This document shows positions 1 through 4,971 of a stretch of 15,396 nt of DNA, in pieces (within the stretch, counting starts at the first letter, position 1; every line of letters begins with the position of its first letter). The translations under genes were made by a program, and so were the position numbers. Source of the stretch: JBEHYA01 sp048498415. Its GTDB lineage: Bacteria; Pseudomonadota; Alphaproteobacteria; UBA9219; RGZA01. The stretch is taken from positions 1 through 15,396 of the forward strand of contig JBEHYA010000046.1 in the NCBI GenBank assembly GCA_048498415.1. The letters are read 5' to 3'. The notes beneath the pieces are model-generated. The model searched no databases. It saw only the letters and a program-made list of their open reading frames with translations, and had not been told where the DNA came from.

Positions 1-1
1 C

Positions 2-89
2 CCGGCGAAGGCCGGGATCCACGATAGGTCATTAAACAAGGCCTTTGTCATGCGGCCTGCCGTGGTTGCCGGCCTTCGCCGGCATGACG
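2..89. repeat. Inverted repeat of dispersed GC-rich palindromic type
   Basis: Two 22-base arms (2-23 and 61-82) are reverse complements at 20 of 22 positions, separated by 37 bases. Each arm also contains a shorter palindrome around GGCCTTCGCC. The right arm continues into CATGACGG, the usual flank of the GGCCTTCGCCGG.ATGAC repeats scattered through many alphaproteobacterial genomes (family knowledge, not searched here). The element lies 3' of livJ, so the transcript would fold into a strong hairpin and could end or stabilise the liv message. No T-run follows it. The left edge of the window may cut the element. Confidence 0.7.
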
Positions 90-134
90 GCATGGTTTCT
101 TGTGCAAAGCTCCCTCAAGGGGAGGGGAATTCGG

Positions 135-1217
135 TTAGCGCTCCGTGTAAGTGCCGTTCTTCCAGATGTAAATCACATACGCCGGCGACTTCACGTCGCC
201 TTTATCATCGAACGCGATATCGCCGAGCACGGTTTTGAAGGTGCCGGCGTGCATGGCGGGGATGACGGTGGCGGGATCGGCGGATTTTGCATTCGTCATG
301 CTTTGCGCGAAGACCTGCGCGGCGGCATAGGAATAGAGCGTATAGCCTTCGGGTTCATACCCGGCGGCACGGAGTTTTTGCACCACTGTTGCGGCATCCG
401 GATTTTTACGGGGGTCGGGGCCGAAGGTCATGAGCACGCCCTCCCCCGCCTTGCCGGTGATCGACCAGAATTCGTTGGTCACAAGCGCATCGCCACCAAT
501 GACTTGCGCGCTTGACCCGGCATCGCGTAGCTGGCGGGTAATCAAACCCGCTTCGGTGTGGTAACCGCCGATGAACACGACATCGATCTTGTTCTGCTTT
601 ATATTGGCGATGATGGCCGAATAATCTTTTTCACCCGGCGTATAGGCTTCGAACATCGCTTCCTTCACGCCGCCGGCATTCAGCGACTTCTGCACTTCTT
701 CCGCCAAGCCGCGGCCATAGGCTGATTTATCATGCAAAATGGCGATTTTCGCGGTTTTGAAATTCTTGAGAAGTTCCGCGCCGATTACCGCGCCCTGCCG
801 GTCATCACGGCCGCAGACACGGAAAATATTGGTGCCACCATCGTTGGTGAGCTCGGGGTTGGTGGCGCCCGGCGAGATCATCGCGACTTTTTCTTCGATG
901 AATACTTTAGAAGCCGGAATGGCGGAGCCTGAGCAGTAATGCCCGATCACAAACTTCACGCCTTTGGTGACCAGCTGGTTGGCGGCTGCTACAGCCTGCT
1001 TGGGATCGCACGCGTCATCCGCCACTTCCAGTTTTAACTGCTGGCCATTCACGCCGCCGGCGGCGTTGATATCGGCAATCGCGGCCTCGCCACCCTTTCT
1101 GATCTGTTCACCGAATACGGCGTATTGGCCGGATAGCGGGGCGATGAGGCCCACCGAAATATCGGCTTGGGCAGCGACAGGCAGTAGCAGGAGGAGAGCG
1201 AATAAAAAGCGGATCAT
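135..1217 (-). CDS. livJ: Branched-chain amino acid ABC transporter, periplasmic substrate-binding protein (LivJ/LivK type)
   Basis: The 360-aa product begins with a Sec signal peptide (about residues 1-18, cleavage after AQA). A type I periplasmic binding fold of the Peripla_BP_6 family follows: the VGLIAPLSGQ start at 22-31, NAAGGVNG, and SPGATNPELT in the ligand cleft. C70 and C95 correspond in mature spacing to the disulfide pair of E. coli LivJ. It would capture leucine/isoleucine/valine or a related amino acid or amide in the periplasm and deliver it to the Liv permease. The start overlaps the end of livF by ATGA (1214-1217), and AAGGAA lies about 7 bases upstream, so translation is coupled. 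It is the last gene of a livG-livF-livJ unit. The family is clear, but the substrate is uncertain because these proteins also bind amides, urea and aromatic compounds. Confidence 0.88.
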   Translation of the reverse strand: MIRFLFALLLLLPVAAQADISVGLIAPLSGQYAVFGEQIRKGGEAAIADINAAGGVNGQQLKLEVADDACDPKQAVAAANQLVTKGVKFVIGHYCSGSAIPASKVFIEEKVAMISPGATNPELTNDGGTNIFRVCGRDDRQGAVIGAELLKNFKTAKIAILHDKSAYGRGLAEEVQKSLNAGGVKEAMFEAYTPGEKDYSAIIANIKQNKIDVVFIGGYHTEAGLITRQLRDAGSSAQVIGGDALVTNEFWSITGKAGEGVLMTFGPDPRKNPDAATVVQKLRAAGYEPEGYTLYSYAAAQVFAQSMTNAKSADPATVIPAMHAGTFKTVLGDIAFDDKGDVKSPAYVIYIWKNGTYTER

Positions 1218-1939
1218 GCGATGTTCCTTTCAGATGCACCGCCCAGGTAAGCGGCGCGCACGGCGGAGTGGTTGAGCAGTTCGGCCCCGCTGCCCGCGAG
1301 GGTAATATGGCCGTTCATCAGCACATAGGCCTGATGCGCTAATTTCAGCGCCGCATGGGCGTTTTGTTCAACGAGCAGCACGGTGAGCTTATCATTGCCA
1401 TTTAAAGCCGCAATGGTGGCGAAAATTAGCTTCACCACAATAGGCGCAAGGCCCAGCGACGGTTCATCCAATAACAGCAGTTTGGGCCGGCTCATCAGCG
1501 CGCGGGCGAGCGCCAGCATTTGCTGTTCGCCGCCCGACAGCGTGCCCGCCATCTGGCTTTCGCGTTCCTTGAGGCGTGGGAAAAGGGCATAGGCTTTCTC
1601 TAAATCCTGCGCCATGTGATGGGCAGGCTGGAAATACGCACCCATCTGTAAATTTTCAAACACCGTCATGCGCGGAAAAATGCGGCGGCCTTCCGGCACA
1701 TGGGCGATGCCTTTCCGCATAATCGCATCGGTTTCCAGGCCGGTGATGTCTTCGCCTTCGAACAGAATTTGCCCCGCATGCGGGCGTGGGTTGCCACACA
1801 GCGCCATGAGCAGCGTGGTTTTGCCGGCGCCGTTCGCGCCGATCAGGCTCACGATCTCGCCGGCTTTCACATGGATGCTGACATCATGCAGCACATGCAC
1901 AGGGCCATAGCCGGCGCAGATGTTTTTGACTTCAAGCAT
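1214..1939 (-). CDS. livF: Branched-chain amino acid ABC transporter ATP-binding protein LivF
   Basis: This 241-aa cytoplasmic ATPase powers uptake with LivG. The Walker A motif GANGAGKTT is at 34-42, the LivF-typical VPEGRRIFPRMTV block at 81-93, the signature LSGGEQQ at 134-140, and Walker B LLLLDEP at 154-160, with the switch region LLVEQN at 188-193. Length and motifs fit the LivF subfamily rather than LivG. Its start overlaps the livG stop by 8 bases, and a GGGAGAAG ribosome site lies inside livG, so the genes are translationally coupled. Its stop overlaps the livJ start. All catalytic motifs look intact. Confidence 0.92.
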   Translation of the reverse strand: MLEVKNICAGYGPVHVLHDVSIHVKAGEIVSLIGANGAGKTTLLMALCGNPRPHAGQILFEGEDITGLETDAIMRKGIAHVPEGRRIFPRMTVFENLQMGAYFQPAHHMAQDLEKAYALFPRLKERESQMAGTLSGGEQQMLALARALMSRPKLLLLDEPSLGLAPIVVKLIFATIAALNGNDKLTVLLVEQNAHAALKLAHQAYVLMNGHITLAGSGAELLNHSAVRAAYLGGASERNIA

Positions 1940-2762
1940 CCGCTTCTCCCAGATAGGCCGTGATCACCGCGGGGTTCGCGCGCACATCCGCCGGCGCGCC
2001 TTCCGCAATTTTAATGCCGTGGTCGAGGACGATGATGTGATGGGATATATCCATAACCACCTGCATATCGTGTTCGATAAGCAGCACGGCGATGCCGTGT
2101 TCGGAAGGCAGGTTTTGCAAAAATTCACCAAGCGCGCGGGATTCACTGGGGTTGAGACCCGCGGCGGGTTCATCGAGGCAGAGCAGCGTGGGGTTCATGC
2201 AGAGCGCGCGGGCGATTTCCAGCCGGCGCTGGGCGCCATAGGGCAAGCTGCCGGCTTCGGCATTGGCAACATCTTCCAGCTGCAATCGGGCCAGCCAGAA
2301 CCGCGCGCGTTCCACCGCTTCGCGCTCCGCCTGCCTATAGCTTTGCAGGCCCATGAAACCGGCGATTGAAAAACCGGAAGCCTGCATGAGTTGGCCGTGC
2401 TGGGCAGCAAGCGTATTTTCCAGCACGCTAAGTTTTTTGAAAAGACGGATGTTCTGGAATGTGCGGGCGATGCCAGCAACACGACCAATCTGGTGCGGTG
2501 CGAGTTTGGCAAGATCAATGCCGCCCTGCATCACCATATGGCCGCTTGAAGGCCGGTAAAAACCGGTGAGGCAATTGAACAGCGTGGTTTTACCCGCGCC
2601 ATTCGGGCCGATGAGCGCGGTGATCGCCCTGGCACCGATATGCAGCGACACATCATCGACAGCGACCAGACCGCCAAAGCGCTTGGTGAGCCCCTGCACC
2701 GTTAAAAGCGCGTTTGAGGCCGGTAAAATGGGGCTTTTCGGGTGGGCCGCAGATGTAGGCAT
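1932..2762 (-). CDS. livG: Branched-chain amino acid ABC transporter ATP-binding protein LivG
   Basis: This 276-aa ATPase subunit has Walker A GPNGAGKTT at 52-60, Q-loop TFQN at 101-104, a variant signature LPYGAQRRLEIARAL at 173-187 (LivG proteins usually have LPYG rather than LSGG), Walker B LLCLDEP at 193-199 and switch His231. The C-terminal GxPADVRANPAVITAYLG stretch is typical of LivG. The first ~17 residues (Pro/Ser/Ala-rich) extend beyond the usual family start. No better in-frame start is obvious, but the true start could be slightly downstream. It is the first gene of the liv unit. The LivH and LivM permease genes that normally accompany it are not upstream, where a tRNA gene lies instead. 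Confidence 0.9.
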   Translation of the reverse strand: MPTSAAHPKSPILPASNALLTVQGLTKRFGGLVAVDDVSLHIGARAITALIGPNGAGKTTLFNCLTGFYRPSSGHMVMQGGIDLAKLAPHQIGRVAGIARTFQNIRLFKKLSVLENTLAAQHGQLMQASGFSIAGFMGLQSYRQAEREAVERARFWLARLQLEDVANAEAGSLPYGAQRRLEIARALCMNPTLLCLDEPAAGLNPSESRALGEFLQNLPSEHGIAVLLIEHDMQVVMDISHHIIVLDHGIKIAEGAPADVRANPAVITAYLGEADA

Positions 2763-2780
2763 AACCCCATCTTAATCGCC

Positions 2781-2809
2781 TTGATTTATACGCCAAGAGC
2801 CATTAGTTA
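2781..2809 (+). promoter_or_regulatory. Candidate promoter for tRNA-Glu and the following regulator gene
   Basis: TTGATT (2781-2786) and TAGTTA (2804-2809) are separated by 17 bases and would start transcription near 2816, about 26 bases before the tRNA. The -10 match is poor. A palindrome GGCTTT-TT-AAAGCC at 2814-2827 falls at the predicted start of transcription. Confidence 0.3.
2785..2790 (-). promoter_or_regulatory. Candidate -10 element for the liv operon
   Basis: On the minus strand TATAAA (followed by T) lies 22 bases upstream of the livG start, which would give a leader of about 16 bases. No convincing -35 is seen at 16-18 bases further upstream, so this is a weak call based on the hexamer and its position only. 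Confidence 0.3.
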
Positions 2810-2841
2810 TGAGCGGCTTTTTAAAGCCAGAAGCCCTTCAC

Positions 2842-2917
2842 GACCCCTTCGTCTAGAGGCCTAGGACATTACCCTTTCACGGTAGTAACACGGGTTCGAA
2901 TCCCGTAGGGGTCGCCA
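2842..2917 (+). tRNA. tRNA-Glu (anticodon TTC), CCA encoded
   Basis: A 76-base cloverleaf. The acceptor stem GACCCCT (2842-2848) pairs with AGGGGTC (2907-2913), discriminator G is at 2914, and CCA is encoded at 2915-2917. The anticodon loop CTTTCAC (2874-2880) gives anticodon TTC at 2876-2878. The T-arm contains GGGTTCGAATCCC. It reads GAA/GAG codons, which are heavily used in the Glu-rich gene at 4972. The Crp/Fnr gene starts only 22 bases after its 3' end with no terminator between. Confidence 0.96.
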
Positions 2918-2939
2918 CTTCATGCTTGGAAGCTGACCC

Positions 2940-3692
2940 ATGCTGAAAACGTCTACTACGCCGATTGTGCAATCGCTCGCTCTGTTCGCTGGGCTCAGCG
3001 ACGAGGAAAAGAACATCCTGATTCAGGGTGGCCGCGTGGCGCATTATGAAAGCGGCGAAGTTATTTTTCACTACGACGACCCGGTAGCCACATTTCGCAT
3101 TATCTGCGACGGCGCGGTTCAGATGTTCCGTGAAACGCCCGATGGGCATGAAATGACCTCCGATGTGCTGATTGCGGGGGATACGATTGGCGAGTCAGAA
3201 ATATTGCAGACGCAATCCTTCCACCGCTTTAATGCCATGGCGATCAAAAATACCACGGTGATGGAGTTTCCCATCGCCTGGCTGAAGGAAAGCGCGAAAA
3301 AATATCATGCGATTGCGCTTAACCTGCTGGCAGTGCTGGCGCGGCGCACGCATATCGCTTCGGTGGAAGCGGAACACAAAACGACCATGAGCGCCGCCCA
3401 GCAGGTCGCCTGTTTTCTGGAACGCCTGTGCGTGCTGCACGATTTCGACCCCAAGGGGTTTGAGCTGCCTTACAGCAAAACGCTGATTGCCTCGCGGCTG
3501 GGCATGGAACTGGAAACGTTTTCGCGCGCGCTGGCCAAGTTGCGCGAACAGGGCATTGACGTGAAGGGCATGCGGGTTTCCTTCAGCAACCTGGCCAGGC
3601 TGGAAGATTTTGTATGTGCCAATTGCTCGATCGCCGGCCGCTGCAGCGAGCACGAGATGCTGCGCCAACGCCTGGAAAAACCTAAAACCTAA
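2940..3692 (+). CDS. Crp/Fnr-family transcriptional regulator with FNR-like recognition helix
   Basis: The 250-aa protein has an N-terminal cyclic-nucleotide-binding-like beta-barrel (about 13-125, LFAGLSDEE opening), a long dimerisation helix (about 115-165) and a winged helix-turn-helix (about 176-215). The recognition helix carries E192-T-F-S195-R196, matching the E-x2-S-R residues with which FNR reads TTGA half-sites. The N-terminal cysteine cluster of classical FNR is absent (no Cys before C56), so it resembles the Dnr/Nnr or other Fnr-like groups rather than an oxygen-sensing FNR. A C-terminal tail has C226-x2-C229-x5-C235, which could bind metal or a cofactor. The start is supported by GGAAG 7 bases upstream. 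Its stop overlaps the convergent gene stop in CTAA. Predicted targets are the TTGA-N6-TCAA boxes at 4910 and 6994. Sensing ligand unknown. Confidence 0.88.
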   Translation: MLKTSTTPIVQSLALFAGLSDEEKNILIQGGRVAHYESGEVIFHYDDPVATFRIICDGAVQMFRETPDGHEMTSDVLIAGDTIGESEILQTQSFHRFNAMAIKNTTVMEFPIAWLKESAKKYHAIALNLLAVLARRTHIASVEAEHKTTMSAAQQVACFLERLCVLHDFDPKGFELPYSKTLIASRLGMELETFSRALAKLREQGIDVKGMRVSFSNLARLEDFVCANCSIAGRCSEHEMLRQRLEKPKT

Positions 3693-4213
3693 CCCACAGA
3701 CGGCAAGAAATCTTCCAGATGCCGCAGCGCCTTGGGCAGGCGGTAATGCGTCAGATCGTGCGAGGCGACGCCGCTGATGCAATCACTCAGGGACGGCGGC
3801 ATTTCCGCGCGCAGCATGCCCAGCATTTTCGGCGGCGCGGCAATGATCAGTTGGTCAAACGATTTTTGCATATGCTCGCTTTGCAGATAGCCGATGATCT
3901 GGCGGACAAAGCGCACCTTGCGCTCATGTTCCACGTGATTGATGTCGGGCACGCCATGGCGCAGCCTTCCAAACGGCTTGAAAATCCGCCCGATGGGATG
4001 GTGGCCGCTAAAGAAAGAATGGCCATCGCGCAATTTGCCGCCCTCTACCGGTATTAATTTAAGCGCCGAGTGCGCGGGATTATAGGCGTGATGATTGCCA
4101 AACATGGGCATGCGGCGCTGAATGGTTGCGAGATGATACGTAGTCGCCTGAAAATCATTGGCAATCACGACCCAGATTTTCGGAAGATGATGCAGGGTTG
4201 GGACATAATTCAT
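3689..4213 (-). CDS. Host_attach-family protein (annotated as 'required for attachment to host cells')
   Basis: The 174-aa soluble protein matches the Host_attach family (PF10116): an N-terminal WVVIANDFQATTYHL strand region (14-28), an EHERKVRFVRQIIGYL helix (95-110), FDQLIIAAPPKMLGMLR (119-135) and SHDLTHYRLPKALRHLEDFL (151-170). The family name comes from plant-attachment work in Agrobacterium. Its biochemical role is unclear, and the fold is related to RNA-binding release-factor-like domains (family knowledge, moderately sure). AAGGAG lies 7 bases before the start. It sits 65 bases downstream of the 42-aa membrane protein on the same strand, so it is probably the third gene of the CBS operon. 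This association with CBS and Crp/Fnr proteins suggests a stress role rather than literal attachment. Confidence 0.8.
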   Translation of the reverse strand: MNYVPTLHHLPKIWVVIANDFQATTYHLATIQRRMPMFGNHHAYNPAHSALKLIPVEGGKLRDGHSFFSGHHPIGRIFKPFGRLRHGVPDINHVEHERKVRFVRQIIGYLQSEHMQKSFDQLIIAAPPKMLGMLRAEMPPSLSDCISGVASHDLTHYRLPKALRHLEDFLPSVG

Positions 4214-4278
4214 AAGACGTCTCCTTTTTCGATAAAGTTAGAGAACATTACAGACAGCCCGGTGGCGCGGGAAAATCA

Positions 4279-4407
4279 TCAAAGCATCTCATGAATAGCG
4301 CCCATGCTATGTAATTGCCGGATTCCCAGCATGAGTAAAAAGATAAAGATCAGAAGCAGGCTGATGATGCGGACGGTTAAATGCCCGGGATAACTGGGAT
4401 GTGCCAT
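4279..4407 (-). CDS. Small single-span membrane protein, 42 aa
   Basis: From the ATG at 4407 the product is 42 aa with one strongly hydrophobic helix (about residues 13-29, rich in Ile/Leu/Phe), a short N-terminal polar part and a C-terminal tail containing HSMGAIHEML. The start is chosen because a full GGAGG (4413-4417) stands 5 bases upstream. The open frame extends to 4494, but that part overlaps the CBS gene and looks non-coding. The gene begins 11 bases after the CBS stop at 4419, and its ribosome site is next to that stop, which points to coupled translation. Not recognised as a named family. It may be an accessory membrane peptide of the CBS/Host_attach operon. Confidence 0.65.
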   Translation of the reverse strand: MAHPSYPGHLTVRIISLLLIFIFLLMLGIRQLHSMGAIHEML

Positions 4408-4418
4408 AGCAGCCTCCA

Positions 4419-4859
4419 TCAATGCGCATGGGCGGGTGCGCGCCCCAGTATGGTCTGCACAATATGATTTACTTCGCGCACGCTTTGCGGCCACTGCAGC
4501 AGATCGGCCAGGCTGACCATGCCGACGATTTTATCGCCGCGCCGGACCAGCAGACGGCTGACCCGCCGCTCGCGCATCTCGTGCGCGGCCTGTTCCAGCG
4601 TGCTGTCTTCCGGGCAGGAATAATGCGTTGTGGTCATCACATCGTGCACATGCACGCGGGCGGGGTCCTGATCCTGCGCCAGAACGCGCAGCACGATGTC
4701 GCGGTCGGTAATGACGCCCACCACATTGTCCGGCGTGCCAACGGGCAGAATACCGCAATCCATCTGCTTCATCAGCCTGGCGGCGTCGCGCACACTTTGG
4801 GTGGAATGGATCATGACGGGATCGGGGGTCATGACGTCTTTGATGCGTTCCTGTTTCAT
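4419..4859 (-). CDS. Tandem CBS-domain protein
   Basis: The 146-aa cytoplasmic protein consists almost entirely of a CBS pair: CBS1 about 8-62 (VMTPDPVMI, VVGVITDRDIVLRVL) and CBS2 about 72-125 (VMTTTHYSCPEDSTLEQAA, IVGMVSLADLL). Stand-alone CBS pairs bind adenine nucleotides (AMP, ATP, SAM) and act as energy or redox sensors for partner proteins. No effector domain is fused. AGGAGA (4866-4871) lies 6 bases before the start. It is first in a minus-strand operon with the 42-aa membrane protein and the Host_attach gene, behind an FNR-type box at 4910-4923. The TDRD motif is typical of the hypoxic-response/IMPDH-like group often found in microaerobic regulons. Confidence 0.9.
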   Translation of the reverse strand: MKQERIKDVMTPDPVMIHSTQSVRDAARLMKQMDCGILPVGTPDNVVGVITDRDIVLRVLAQDQDPARVHVHDVMTTTHYSCPEDSTLEQAAHEMRERRVSRLLVRRGDKIVGMVSLADLLQWPQSVREVNHIVQTILGRAPAHAH

Positions 4860-4881
4860 GGGCTTTCTCCTGTTTTTATGC

Positions 4882-4887
4882 TTATTA
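4882..4887 (-). promoter_or_regulatory. Candidate -10 element of the CBS operon promoter
   Basis: TAATAA on the minus strand has its centre 32 bases from the centre of the FNR-type box (4916.5), exactly the class II arrangement (box at -41.5, hexamer at -12 to -7). Transcription would start near 4875, giving a 16-base leader that contains the AGGAGA ribosome site. Confidence 0.5.
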
Positions 4888-4907
4888 CGCGCTTTTTACC
4901 CCGGCGT

Positions 4908-4925
4908 ATTTGACGCCCGTCAAAT
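4908..4925. promoter_or_regulatory. FNR/Crp-type operator between divergent genes (TTGAC-GCCC-GTCAA)
   Basis: ATTTGACGCCCGTCAAAT is a palindrome with 8-base perfect arms (4908-4915, 4918-4925) around CC. The core TTGAC-N4-GTCAA (4910-4923) fits the TTGA-N6-TCAA consensus of FNR/FixK/Dnr-type proteins. It stands between the CBS operon and the 661-aa gene, with a possible -10 hexamer 32 bases from its centre on each side. The regulator at 2940 has the matching recognition residues and is the obvious candidate to bind here (inference). Confidence 0.75.
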
Positions 4926-4945
4926 AGCGCGGCGCCCGGCGGACG

Positions 4946-4951
4946 TAGGAT
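4946..4951 (+). promoter_or_regulatory. Candidate -10 element of the 661-aa gene promoter
   Basis: TAGGAT matches the -10 consensus at 4 of 6 positions. It is centred 32 bases from the FNR-type box centre, mirroring the hexamer on the other side. Transcription would start near 4958, leaving a very short leader of about 14 bases that begins at the AAGGAA ribosome site. The geometry supports the call more than the hexamer does. Confidence 0.4.
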
Positions 4952-4971
4952 AAGGATAAGGAAAGCCACCC

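Noticed and set aside
110..124. Hairpin CTCCC-TCAAG-GGGAG just after livJ as a terminator
   Set aside because: Only a 5-base stem with no T-run following on the minus strand; the larger repeat beyond it is a better candidate.
45..515. 156-codon open frame on the plus strand
   Set aside because: It runs antisense through livJ, whose signal peptide, motifs and coupling to livF are unmistakable; the product resembles no family and has no ribosome site.
2780..2796. TTGGCGTATAAATCAA on the minus strand before livG as an FNR box
   Set aside because: Half-sites are TTG and CAA separated by ten bases; FNR sites need TTG-N8-CAA, and the TTGA half is not present.
3195..3782. 195-codon minus-strand frame spanning the Crp/Fnr gene end
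   Set aside because: Opposes a gene with clear domain structure and shows only Arg/His/Gln-rich shadow composition.
4408..4494. N-terminal extension of the 42-aa protein to 71 aa
   Set aside because: It overlaps the CBS coding region, is Arg/Cys-rich and lacks a ribosome site, whereas GGAGG directly precedes the ATG at 4407.
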